Source of the DNA: an uncultured Methylobacter sp.
GTDB taxonomy: Bacteria; Pseudomonadota; Gammaproteobacteria; Methylococcales; Methylomonadaceae
Length of the DNA stretch: 8,985 nucleotides
NCBI GenBank assembly: GCA_903831545.1
Contig: CAIKYI010000545.1
Location: forward strand, 1-8,985
Direction: 5' to 3'
This document shows, piece after piece, positions 1 to 6,054 of this stretch. Each line of letters starts with the position of its first letter. The first letter of the stretch is position 1. The notes under the pieces were generated by a model, which saw only the letters and a list, made by a program, of their open reading frames with translations, searched no databases and was not told the DNA's origin. The translations under genes were made by a program, and so were the position numbers.

Positions 1-475
1 CGGCAAAGACCAATAATATCTTCAATAACGCTTTAAGCATCTCTACCCATCCGCGCATGGCAAACAAGCGCGGTATGCCTTTGATCGGGTCCATTTTTTC
101 CAGCTTCGGCGCAATCGCCTCCCAGCTAAATATCCAGCCGCCCAATGAGATCGGCGCAATAATGGCAACCAACACCGTCAAGGCCAAAAAAGGGGCAATC
201 ATCATCAAGCCGTCAGTCATCGCCTGCTTAAAATGAAGTGTGATACTAAGCGGGTCGAAAATGGTTGCACGGCTCATTTGAAATTCGCCGCGCATCATGC
301 CCAATAAACCTTTACCGATCGCACCGCCTTGCATCAACAGCAAAGTCGCACTGACTATCAGCATCGCAAAGGTATTCAGTTCTCTGGAGCGGGCAATCTG
401 ACCTTTTTTCCTGGCGTCTTCTAAACGCTTACCGGTAGGTTCTTCGGTTTTTTCTTGATCGGAGTCTTCTGCCAT
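1..475 (-). CDS. flhB: Flagellar export gate protein FlhB, N-terminal part (runs off window)
   Basis: FlhB is an inner-membrane component of the flagellar type III export gate. Its cytoplasmic C-terminal domain, not present here, switches substrate specificity from rod/hook to filament. About 158 N-terminal codons are in the window and the reading frame continues past base 1. The N-terminus shows the family hallmark: a charged stretch with EEPTGKRLEDARKKGQIARS at about residues 11-30. It is followed by hydrophobic segments at about 34-50 and 90-115 and a third beginning near 145. The ATG at 475 lies 3 bases after the fliR stop. No strong Shine-Dalgarno is visible, so translation is probably coupled to fliR. 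As the last visible gene of the fliLMNOPQR-flhB run, it occupies the position usual in gammaproteobacteria. The NPxH autocleavage site would lie outside the window, so integrity of the gene cannot be judged. Confidence 0.96.
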   Translation of the reverse strand, partial: MAEDSDQEKTEEPTGKRLEDARKKGQIARSRELNTFAMLIVSATLLLMQGGAIGKGLLGMMRGEFQMSRATIFDPLSITLHFKQAMTDGLMMIAPFLALTVLVAIIAPISLGGWIFSWEAIAPKLEKMDPIKGIPRLFAMRGWVEMLKALLKILLVFA

Positions 476-478
476 AAC

Positions 479-1255
479 TTACAGTCGCAACAATTGCCCG
501 ATAAAATCATAGCCTTCGGTCAACATCCCGGAAAATTGATCCAAGGCATCGGGTAAGGTTTTCCAAACCAGCAACAAGCCCAGCATCAAGGTCACGGGAA
601 AGCCTACCGAAAAAATCTGTAACTGCGGGGCCGCCCTAGCCGCCACGCCAAAAATGATATTAACCAGCAACAAACTGGCAATAACCGGCATTGCCAGCAA
701 TAAACCGCCAACAAACATGGTGCTACTCCACTCGATAATCGACCAGATTCCTGCCTTATCGATGCCGTCCATCCCGATTGGCAAGGTTTTAAAACTATCA
801 AGCAACATTTGGATCAACATTAAGTGTCCGTCCAAACTAATAAAAATCAACGTTGTAGTCACCGTATAAAGCTGCGCAATTACCGGCACCTGCTGTCCGT
901 TTTGCGGATCGACCATCATTGAAAAACCCAGACCCATACTTAAGGCAACACCTTGTCCTGCAAAAACCACCGCCGCAAAAACCAATTGCAGAATAAAGCC
1001 GCTGGTTAAACCAATCATAACCTGGGTCAGGGCCATCATAAAGCCGGTATAGCTGAACATTTCTACCGGCGGCAGCGGGGGGAGCAAAGGCATGATAACC
1101 AGCGTTATCGCGACTGATAGACTCAGCCGGACTCTCGCCGGCACTGCCCGAATACTAAACAGCGGTACCGAGACAAACATGGTGCTAATTCGCATTAAGG
1201 GCCAGATAAATAATGCCACCTGATTAAGAATTTGCTCTTCAGAAAAATTCAACAT
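479..1255 (-). CDS. fliR: Flagellar biosynthetic protein FliR
   Basis: FliR is a polytopic inner-membrane protein that assembles with FliP and FliQ into the helical core of the flagellar export gate. The 258-residue product has the usual family length and is almost entirely hydrophobic helices. Recognisable conserved stretches are MRISTMFVSVPLFS (about 21-34), MVDPQNGQQVPVIAQLY (about 114-130), LDGHLMLI (141-148) and ARAAPQLQIFSVGFPV (206-221), the last being a strong FliR signature. The ATG at 1255 directly follows the fliQ stop codon (TAAATG junction), which suggests translational coupling. The stop is 3 bases before the flhB start. Nothing is truncated or unusual. Assignment rests on motifs, length and operon position. 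Confidence 0.97.
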   Translation of the reverse strand: MLNFSEEQILNQVALFIWPLMRISTMFVSVPLFSIRAVPARVRLSLSVAITLVIMPLLPPLPPVEMFSYTGFMMALTQVMIGLTSGFILQLVFAAVVFAGQGVALSMGLGFSMMVDPQNGQQVPVIAQLYTVTTTLIFISLDGHLMLIQMLLDSFKTLPIGMDGIDKAGIWSIIEWSSTMFVGGLLLAMPVIASLLLVNIIFGVAARAAPQLQIFSVGFPVTLMLGLLLVWKTLPDALDQFSGMLTEGYDFIGQLLRL

Positions 1256-1528
1256 TTAACCGATCAGATGCGGAATATCCCTGATCAAACCCTGAAAATA
1301 ATCAAGGAACATTTGCAGCATCGCCGGCCCCATAATCATCAACACAATTCCTATAACGATTAACTTGGGCACAAATGTCAAGGTCGCCTCGTTAATCTGG
1401 GTAGCCGCCTGAAACATCGCAATAATCAAACCTACGACCAAAGAGGGCAACAACACCGGCGCAGTGAGCTTTATGGCCACAATCATTGCGTCCTGCCCAA
1501 CCATGTAAATTGTTTCAGGTACCATCAT
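1256..1528 (-). CDS. fliQ: Flagellar biosynthetic protein FliQ
   Basis: FliQ is a small two-helix inner-membrane subunit of the flagellar export gate that packs around the FliP/FliR core. The product is 89-90 residues, the normal FliQ size, with two hydrophobic segments at about 17-41 and 54-74. The family's hallmark FQAATQINEATLTFVPKL lies at about 40-57, between and entering the helices. Two consecutive ATG codons lie at 1528 and 1525. The GAGG ribosome-binding site is only 3 bases from the first and 6 from the second, so the second ATG (89 aa) may be the preferred start. The gene follows fliP by 25 bases, and its stop abuts the fliR ATG. No anomalies were seen. Confidence 0.97.
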   Translation of the reverse strand: MMVPETIYMVGQDAMIVAIKLTAPVLLPSLVVGLIIAMFQAATQINEATLTFVPKLIVIGIVLMIMGPAMLQMFLDYFQGLIRDIPHLIG

Positions 1529-1531
1529 TTA

Positions 1532-1535
1532 CCTC
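1532..1535 (-). promoter_or_regulatory. Shine-Dalgarno GAGG of fliQ
   Basis: On the minus strand the sequence before fliQ reads CGAGGTAAATGATGG. GAGG is separated by 3 bases from the first ATG and by 6 from the second. Usual spacing of 5-9 bases favours the second ATG (1525) as the main start. This is seen in the sequence; usage is inferred. Confidence 0.7.
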
Positions 1536-1553
1536 GAAAGCACAGCCTTATGC

Positions 1554-2312
1554 TTAACTAACATAAAAACTTGCCGCCAGCATTTCCATAATCAAAGACC
1601 ATCCGTCAGCAAGGACAAACAACATTATTTTAAAGGGCAGAGAAATAATCATCGGAGACAACATCATCATACCCATGGACATCAGCACACTGGCAACCAC
1701 CAAATCTATGATCAAAAAAGGCAGGAAAATCAAAAAGCCAATTTGAAATGCCGTTTTTAGTTCACTGGTTACAAAGGCAGGTAACAATAACGTAAACGGT
1801 ACATTGTCCATTGACTGGATCTCTGCATTACCGGATATCCTGATAAACAACTCAAGATCGGCCTCCCTGGTTTGCTTGAGCATAAATTGCCTGAACGGTT
1901 CAGACGCCTTTTCAATCGCGACATTAACATCGATTTTTTCTTCCAGATAAGGCTGGACTGCTTCGGCATTCACCTTCTCAAAAACCGGCATCATAATAAA
2001 AATAGTCAAAAACAGAGACAACCCCAATAACACCTGATTACTTGGCGCCTGCCCCGTGCCTAAAGCCGTCCGCAGCAAACTCAGTACAATCATGATTCGG
2101 GTAAATGAAGTCATGGTCAACAACAACGCCGGCAAAACAGTTAGCAACGTCATTAACGCAAGAATCTGAAGCGTTACCGTGTAGGTCTGGGCACCTTGTT
2201 TACCGGTAGTAACTGTAACCGCCTCAAAACCTGCGACCGCGTAAGCCGGAGTTTCAATCAACAAAAAAAACAGGCCAATCGCTAACAGCCGAAATATTAT
2301 GGTTTTAGCCAT
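1554..2312 (-). CDS. fliP: Flagellar biosynthetic protein FliP
   Basis: FliP forms a pentameric ring in the flagellar export gate together with FliR and FliQ. The 252-residue product has a cleavable-looking signal peptide (about 1-25, ending TPAYA), as is typical of FliP. It then has helices at about 48-68, 95-111, 187-210 and 222-245. Conserved stretches include [20 protein letters not shown] (65-84), [11 protein letters not shown] (85-95) and [20 protein letters not shown] (218-237). I choose the ATG at 2312 over an in-frame TTG one codon upstream, because AAAGGA lies about 8 bases before it within the fliO 3' end. fliO and fliP overlap by 8 bases (2305-2312), so coupled translation is likely. 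The length matches the family and no frameshift is present. Confidence 0.97.
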   Translation of the reverse strand: MAKTIIFRLLAIGLFFLLIETPAYAVAGFEAVTVTTGKQGAQTYTVTLQILALMTLLTVLPALLLTMTSFTRIMIVLSLLRTALGTGQAPSNQVLLGLSLFLTIFIMMPVFEKVNAEAVQPYLEEKIDVNVAIEKASEPFRQFMLKQTREADLELFIRISGNAEIQSMDNVPFTLLLPAFVTSELKTAFQIGFLIFLPFLIIDLVVASVLMSMGMMMLSPMIISLPFKIMLFVLADGWSLIMEMLAASFYVS

Positions 2313-2772
2313 CAACGCGTCCTTTCATCACTTGCATTAAATGATATGCAAAGCCGTTATCCAACTGCTTTACTGCAGGCGACTGCTCTGCTTGCATTAG
2401 ACAATCATCCCCTTCCAATACATGCAAGGTATCTATACGTCCTGGCGTAACCCCCAAAACAAGCTGTTTTTTACCAACCTGAAGCAAAATAACTTTTTCT
2501 CGTATGCCCAACGACAAACCGCCAACAACGCGCATTTTTTCTGCACCGCTAACCGCGATTCCATTTAATTTGCGCATGCCCCAGACGCAAAAGAAAAAAA
2601 TCGCCAAAACGATCAGCAGCCCAATTGCCCAATGCAGCATGTCCCCTGCTGAAACCACTCTAACCGCCTGCTTCGGTGCGTCTGTTCCCGGCAAGGCAAA
2701 ACACTCGGGAAACCAGATACTAAATACCAAAGCGATAATAATTTTCCCCTGCATCAGCATAGGTATCTTCAC
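2305..2772 (-). CDS. fliO: Flagellar biosynthetic protein FliO
   Basis: FliO is a bitopic inner-membrane protein that helps FliP assemble and stay stable in the export gate. It is the least conserved gate protein, so the call leans on position directly before fliP. The product (155 aa from the GTG at 2772) has an N-terminal hydrophobic signal-like segment (about 8-26), a strong transmembrane helix (about 47-66, [18 protein letters not shown]) and a short cytoplasmic domain. That domain contains [25 protein letters not shown] (split here as 86-98 and 99-110), the typical FliO core. The start is uncertain: GTG at 2772, ATG at 2760 and ATG at 2754 are all in frame, and none has a convincing ribosome-binding site. 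A 146-bp inverted-repeat element ends 5 bases upstream of the GTG, so the original leader may have been altered by insertion. Confidence 0.9.
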   Translation of the reverse strand: MKIPMLMQGKIIIALVFSIWFPECFALPGTDAPKQAVRVVSAGDMLHWAIGLLIVLAIFFFCVWGMRKLNGIAVSGAEKMRVVGGLSLGIREKVILLQVGKKQLVLGVTPGRIDTLHVLEGDDCLMQAEQSPAVKQLDNGFAYHLMQVMKGRVDG

Positions 2773-2777
2773 AACTC

Positions 2778-2807
2778 GTCATTCCGGCGAGGATTGCCGG
2801 AATCCAG
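2778..2807 (+). repeat. Left inverted-repeat arm, palindromic
   Basis: The arm has stem halves ATTCCGGC (2781-2788) and GCCGGAAT (2796-2803) with a 7-base loop. In the fli transcript this 8-bp hairpin would end 8 bases before the putative GTG start of fliO, close enough to affect ribosome access. The hairpin is seen in the sequence; the effect is inferred. Confidence 0.85.
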
Positions 2808-2893
2808 ATACCCTGACTGGCAAACCTTGGTATTTACATTTTTTTTGGTCGTCATAAATACTCATTTAATCGTAATTTTTACATTCCTGTAAA

Positions 2894-2923
2894 CTAGATT
2901 CCGGCAATCCCTGCCGGAATGAC
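2894..2923 (-). repeat. Right inverted-repeat arm, palindromic
   Basis: This is the inverted counterpart of 2778-2807 with three mismatches, two adjacent in the hairpin loop and one near the end. Stem halves are ATTCCGGC (2898-2905) and GCCGGAAT (2913-2920). It lies 33 bases past the fliN stop codon. No U-tract follows on the minus strand, so it is not an intrinsic terminator for the fli transcript. Confidence 0.85.
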
Positions 2924-2956
2924 ATCGATTTTATTTGTGTAAATACTTATACTGAA

Positions 2957-3337
2957 TCAGGCTAATCTTTTAACCCGTTCCGATGGACTGATCACGTCAG
3001 TCAAGCGAATCCCGAATTTATCATTGATAACCACCACCTCTCCATGAGCAATCAAGGTGCCGTTCACCATTACATCCAGCGGCTCTCCAGCAAAACGCTC
3101 CAACTCGACAACCGAGCCTTGATTCAACTGCAAAAGATTTCTGATATTAATCTGTGTCCGACCGATTTCCATTGAAATAGTCACTGGGACATCCAAAATA
3201 ACATCAAGATTAACTTCATCCCCTAAGCTCGAAGACGACTTTTTATCTTCAAACTGATTATTAAACTCCTGAAATGCAGCAGCCTCAAAATCATCGACGC
3301 TTTCTCCCTCCTCGGGCGTATCTGGATATTGACTCAT
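2957..3337 (-). CDS. fliN: Flagellar motor switch protein FliN
   Basis: FliN forms the lower part of the flagellar C-ring with FliM. It controls rotation direction and docks the FliH/FliI export ATPase. The 126-residue product has an acidic N-terminal tail (about 1-45, PDTPEEGESVDDFE and similar) and a C-terminal SpoA domain at about 46-123. Recognisable pieces are LDVPVTISMEIGRTQINI (48-65), LLQLNQGSVVELERFAGEPL (68-87) and GEVVVINDKFGIRLTDV (99-115), all typical of FliN. The ATG at 3337 is preferred over an in-frame TTG at 3349, because GGGA lies 6 bases upstream of the ATG. It follows fliM by 54 bases. Length and domain are those of gammaproteobacterial FliN. Confidence 0.97.
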   Translation of the reverse strand: MSQYPDTPEEGESVDDFEAAAFQEFNNQFEDKKSSSSLGDEVNLDVILDVPVTISMEIGRTQINIRNLLQLNQGSVVELERFAGEPLDVMVNGTLIAHGEVVVINDKFGIRLTDVISPSERVKRLA

Positions 3338-3343
3338 TTTATT

Positions 3344-3347
3344 TCCC
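3344..3347 (-). promoter_or_regulatory. Shine-Dalgarno GGGA of fliN
   Basis: The minus strand reads GGGAAATAAAATG, placing GGGA 6 bases before the ATG at 3337. This supports that ATG rather than the TTG four codons upstream, which would overlap the ribosome-binding site itself. Confidence 0.65.
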
Positions 3348-3391
3348 AACTTTAGTTATTATGATCAAACTCGGCATAGGGCCGGCTTGAT

Positions 3392-4387
3392 TCAAGAGCT
3401 TACCTTATCAATAATCTGTATTGCATAATTCCCGTCAGATATACCAACCTTGCCTTCAAATACCGGAATTCCTTCTGCTTTAAGAATCACGGTCTCCGGC
3501 ATATCAATGGGAATGACATCACCTTTTTTTAAACGCATAACATCTCTTATGGTCATGTTTTTTTCAACCAATAGACTGTTTATACTTACTTTTGCTCTCA
3601 GAACCTCACCACGCAAGGCCATTTGCCAGCCACCGTCTACCTCCCCACTATCACTACTGATTGCATCAAGCAACTCTCTGATAGGTTCAAGCATGGCGTA
3701 GGGCATAACAATATTAACATCACCACCACCACCTTCCAGCTCAATATGAATGGTAGAAATAACAACAATTTCGCCTGGTCCAATAATATTGGCAAAGCGT
3801 GGATTGATTTCCGAACTGACATATTCAAAATCAATTTCCATAACCGGCTTCCAGGCTTCCTTCAAATCCTTAAAAATCATATCAATGATTATTCGAACCA
3901 CCCGCATTTCAGTCGGCGTAAACTCCCTGCCCTCTGTCTGATTATAAAATTGCCCGGCACCACCGAAGAAATTGTCCACCACAGTAAATACCAATCTAGG
4001 ATCAATAACAATCAAAGCCTTACCACGTAAAGGATTGAACCGGACAATCGTTAAGTTGTTGGGTACCAATAATCCTTGTATATATTCGGAAAATTTTTGA
4101 ACCTGAATCCCCGATATAAATATTTCTGCCGAACGCCTTAAGAAATTAAATAACGAAATACGGATAAACCGGGCAAACCGTTCATTAACCATTTCCAGCG
4201 TTGGCATACGCCCACGAACAATTCTTTCCTGACTGGCAAAGTCATACTCCCTGACCGAACCTTTGTCATGAAAATCCTGATCATCTGCTTCGGTATAAAA
4301 ATCAGATTCATCCTCTGTTTCAATATCGCCATCGCTGACCCCATTGAGCAATGCATCGATTTCTGCCTGGGAGAGTAAATCACTCAT
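3392..4387 (-). CDS. fliM: Flagellar motor switch protein FliM
   Basis: FliM is the C-ring protein that binds phosphorylated CheY and passes the signal to FliG and FliN to reverse the motor. The 331-residue product has the usual length. The extreme N-terminus carries the CheY-P binding peptide LSQAEIDALLNG (5-16), followed by an acidic linker (about 18-45). The middle CheC-like domain (about 50-230) includes the GGxG motif as GGAG at 142-145, the FliG contact region. The C-terminal SpoA domain (about 255-330) mediates FliN interaction. The gene begins one base after fliL (TAAGATG junction), so the two are translationally linked. The intact CheY-binding peptide implies that the cell has a chemotaxis pathway encoded elsewhere. 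No defects were seen. Confidence 0.98.
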   Translation of the reverse strand: MSDLLSQAEIDALLNGVSDGDIETEDESDFYTEADDQDFHDKGSVREYDFASQERIVRGRMPTLEMVNERFARFIRISLFNFLRRSAEIFISGIQVQKFSEYIQGLLVPNNLTIVRFNPLRGKALIVIDPRLVFTVVDNFFGGAGQFYNQTEGREFTPTEMRVVRIIIDMIFKDLKEAWKPVMEIDFEYVSSEINPRFANIIGPGEIVVISTIHIELEGGGGDVNIVMPYAMLEPIRELLDAISSDSGEVDGGWQMALRGEVLRAKVSINSLLVEKNMTIRDVMRLKKGDVIPIDMPETVILKAEGIPVFEGKVGISDGNYAIQIIDKVSS

Positions 4388-4388
4388 C

Positions 4389-4889
4389 TTATTGCATTAC
4401 AAATGAAGTAAAAAAAATCTCTTCGACTTGACCTTTACCGGCCATTTTCTTTAAAACAGCGGTCACATCATCTAACATTGCTTTTCGCAACGTTTCCTTT
4501 CCTTCGCGGGTATTTAACACACTGCTATCTTGCGCTCCAATCAGCATCAACAGATTATTTCGTATCATAGGTTCATTTTTCTTTAATACTTCAATTGTTT
4601 CAGCACCTTCAACCAACATTGACAGCGTAATGCGTCCGTGCTTAACAGCTGAACCTTTAGGAAAATCAATGACTATGGGCTTGCTAATTTCAAAGTAGAT
4701 CTTTTCTGACGGAACTGCCGACTCTTCTTCAGCTACATGCTCAACTTTTTCTTCTTTAGACGCATCTCCTTTCATAAAAAAGAAAGCCGCACCACCGGCG
4801 CCGCCCAATAAAACGACCGCAGCGATAATGATAATAATGAGTTTTTTAGACGATTTTTTCTCTTCGCCTTCTTGCTTAACTTCAGACAT
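4389..4889 (-). CDS. fliL: Flagellar basal body-associated protein FliL
   Basis: FliL is a single-pass inner-membrane protein that surrounds or contacts the stator units at the basal body and supports torque at high load. The 166-residue product has a short lysine-rich cytoplasmic N-terminus, one transmembrane helix (about 17-38, LIIIIIAAVVLLGGAGGAAF), and a charged, glutamate-rich linker. A periplasmic FliL domain (about 62-166) follows, with YFEISKPIVIDFP (65-77), RITLSMLVEG (86-95), EPMIRNNLLMLI (106-117) and the typical ending EEIFFTSFVMQ (156-166). AAAAGG lies 8 bases before the ATG at 4889. It is the first gene of the visible operon, preceded by a sigma-54 promoter candidate. fliK, often located just upstream in relatives, is not there. 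Confidence 0.95.
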   Translation of the reverse strand: MSEVKQEGEEKKSSKKLIIIIIAAVVLLGGAGGAAFFFMKGDASKEEKVEHVAEEESAVPSEKIYFEISKPIVIDFPKGSAVKHGRITLSMLVEGAETIEVLKKNEPMIRNNLLMLIGAQDSSVLNTREGKETLRKAMLDDVTAVLKKMAGKGQVEEIFFTSFVMQ

Positions 4890-4917
4890 GTTGCAAACCT
4901 TTTATTTTTAATTAATA

Positions 4918-4933
4918 AGCAAATCGAAGGCCA
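4918..4933 (-). promoter_or_regulatory. Candidate sigma-54 (-24/-12) promoter of the fliL operon
   Basis: The minus strand reads TGGCCTTCGATTTGCT. It has TGGC at the -24 region, TTGCT at the -12 region, and exactly 10 bases between the invariant GG and GC. The predicted transcription start is near 4907, about 18 bases before the fliL ATG and just upstream of the AAAAGG ribosome-binding site, so the geometry is coherent. It departs from the full consensus (TGGCACG-N4-TTGC) at the three bases after TGGC. In Pseudomonas aeruginosa the fliL operon is known to depend on RpoN and FleQ, which makes this site plausible. No activator-binding site could be recognised. Confidence 0.72.
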
Positions 4934-5264
4934 TAATAAAATTTTCTATAAATAGCAATGAGTTGATTTACAACCGCAATATTCTCGCAATTGTAAATAA
5001 CAGCCACAAACGGCTAAATACTACCATTGACCATCGGCATAAAAATCAAATCATACAAGAAAAAACATCCTTTTAAAAGAATAAGATAGGAATACTAATA
5101 AATGCTAATAATTAACTGCTACAGGCATCGCCCAAGCATCGAATAGCAAATCGTAAAATAATTGATGATGTCACAAATCTGACGCGTTCAAAAAACCAAA
5201 CCCTAATCGATGAAGCCTCAGTGACTCATGTAAAATGCTTCATTAAAAATAATCGTTTTGCGCC

Positions 5265-5270
5265 AGGAAA
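5265..5270 (+). promoter_or_regulatory. Shine-Dalgarno AGGAAA deciding the REC-Hpt start
   Basis: AGGA (5265-5268) lies 9 bases before the ATG at 5278. The upstream in-frame GTG at 5221 has only a weak GAAG about 6 bases away. Also, the extra 19 residues precede the first beta-strand of the receiver fold and add no recognisable domain. The ATG is therefore preferred. Confidence 0.6.
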
Positions 5271-5277
5271 AATAGCA

Positions 5278-6012
5278 ATGCAAAAAAAAATCAAACAAAA
5301 CGGACAAGTTATTATATTAATGATTGATGATGTAGATGCAGACTTTGCACTTTTGAAACGCAGCAATCCAAACATTATCGCCACCAAAGAGTTGCCAGAC
5401 ATTATAAGTCACATAACAACGACTCGATTCAAGTTGATACTTATTGACTTAAGCTTGTCTAGTCTAGACTTTATAAGTCGCATCACAGATCCAGGGTGCA
5501 TAAATCACAAAACACCCGTAATTGCGCTCATTAATCCGGCTAAAGACCGGCATAACAATATTTCAATCCCAACTTTATTTACTGGAAAAATCATTAAACC
5601 CGTTACAGAACAACAAATTGATACCCTGGTAAATCTCTGGCAAACAAAGCCTTCGGCTTTAAATTATATCCAGATGATTCTGGATAAAACCAAAAACAAC
5701 CAACGCCTGGCTTTGACTATTTTTGAAAAACTGTTCGAGGAACTACCCGTGCAAATCCTTGGCATTAAAGACGCAATTGAAAGCCGGCAATACGCTCTTG
5801 CCCAGACAATCACGCACAAACTGAATGGTTCTGCCAGTTTTTGTGGCTTAACGGCTATTCAAAAAGCCGCAAATGCACTTGAAAATAGCCTGACAAACAT
5901 AAGCATAACCGAACTTGAATGGCACTTGCTTATTCTGCAACAACACATCTTAAACCTTACTAACCGGCAAAGAGCCATCATTGCTTATCTCGTAAAAAAA
6001 CTTTTGCCATAA
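5278..6012 (+). CDS. Stand-alone phosphorelay protein: degenerate receiver (REC) plus Hpt domain
   Basis: The 244-residue protein looks like the tail of a BarA/GacS-type hybrid kinase without the kinase. Residues about 11-121 form a receiver-like domain: paired acidic residues D17 D18 after the first strand (VIILMIDD), a candidate phospho-acceptor D57 in LILIDLSL, and lysine K107 in GKIIKPVT. The conserved Thr/Ser after strand 4 is replaced (VIALIN, I85). Residues about 130-235 are helical with an Hpt motif, THKLNGSASFCGL (179-191), giving H180 as the likely phospho-histidine; the family usually has HxLKG or HKLHG here. No signal peptide or membrane segment is seen, so it is cytoplasmic. It diverges from fliL and converges on fimV. 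Function is not known. A role in a motility or pilus phosphorelay is inferred only from the neighbours. An upstream GTG at 5221 would give 263 residues. Confidence 0.8.
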   Translation: MQKKIKQNGQVIILMIDDVDADFALLKRSNPNIIATKELPDIISHITTTRFKLILIDLSLSSLDFISRITDPGCINHKTPVIALINPAKDRHNNISIPTLFTGKIIKPVTEQQIDTLVNLWQTKPSALNYIQMILDKTKNNQRLALTIFEKLFEELPVQILGIKDAIESRQYALAQTITHKLNGSASFCGLTAIQKAANALENSLTNISITELEWHLLILQQHILNLTNRQRAIIAYLVKKLLP

Positions 6013-6038
6013 AAAAAAGCCCGTGACGGGCTTTTTTT
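6011..6038. terminator. Bidirectional intrinsic terminator between the REC-Hpt gene and fimV
   Basis: An A8 tract (6011-6018), a GCCCG-TGA-CGGGC hairpin (6019-6031) and a T7 tract (6032-6038) form a symmetric structure that works in both directions. On the plus strand it begins within the stop codon of the REC-Hpt gene (its TAA is 6010-6012). On the minus strand it lies 16 bases after the fimV stop. Its placement between convergent genes fits a shared terminator. Confidence 0.92.
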
Positions 6039-6054
6039 CTGTAAAAAATCACCC

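Larger units (their letters stand above)
2778..2923. mobile_element. MITE-like element with 30-bp terminal inverted repeats
   Basis: Two 30-bp arms at 2778-2807 and 2894-2923 are inverted copies of each other, matching at 27 of 30 positions when one is reverse-complemented. Each arm is also an imperfect palindrome with the core ATTCCGGC...GCCGGAAT. The 86-bp interior is AT-rich and has no coding capacity. It contains a small palindrome, TTTACA-TTCC-TGTAAA, at 2878-2893. This architecture, arms plus a non-coding centre, fits a miniature inverted-repeat transposable element or paired REP-type repeats. I see no clear target-site duplication. The element fills most of the fliN-fliO gap in an operon whose other gaps are small, consistent with later insertion. 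Copy number elsewhere in the genome cannot be seen from this window. Confidence 0.75.
4890..5277. other. AT-rich divergent intergenic region between fliL and the REC-Hpt gene
   Basis: This stretch has no plausible gene, with frequent stops in all frames. On the minus strand it holds the fliL leader (4890-4907), its ribosome-binding site (4898-4903) and the sigma-54 candidate (4918-4933). For the plus-strand gene I find only weak promoter-like pieces, such as TAAAAT at 5154-5159 without a good -35. About 220 bases (4934-5153) show nothing I can name. They could hold binding sites for an enhancer-type activator acting on the sigma-54 promoter, but no dyad stands out. Confidence 0.6.

Noticed and set aside
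2504..2857. Plus-strand open frame of 117 codons opposite fliO and the repeat element
   Set aside because: It lies antisense to fliO and runs into the inverted-repeat element. The translation is low-complexity, matches no family I know, and has no ribosome-binding site. It is treated as a shadow frame.
3623..4030. Plus-strand open frame of 135 codons opposite fliM
   Set aside because: It is entirely antisense to the well-conserved fliM gene. Its composition (many N, T, I residues) reflects the complement of fliM codons and no domain is recognisable.
5122..5138. Possible sigma-54 site on the plus strand before the REC-Hpt gene (AGGCATCGCCCAAGCAT)
   Set aside because: The GG-N10-GC spacing is right, but the -12 element has AA instead of TT and the -24 element lacks the leading T. 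The leader would also be long (over 120 bases to the preferred ATG). Too weak to call.
5221..5277. Nineteen-codon N-terminal extension of the REC-Hpt gene starting at GTG 5221
   Set aside because: It has a weak ribosome-binding site and adds nothing to the receiver fold, while ATG 5278 has AGGA at a good distance. It is kept only as an alternative start.
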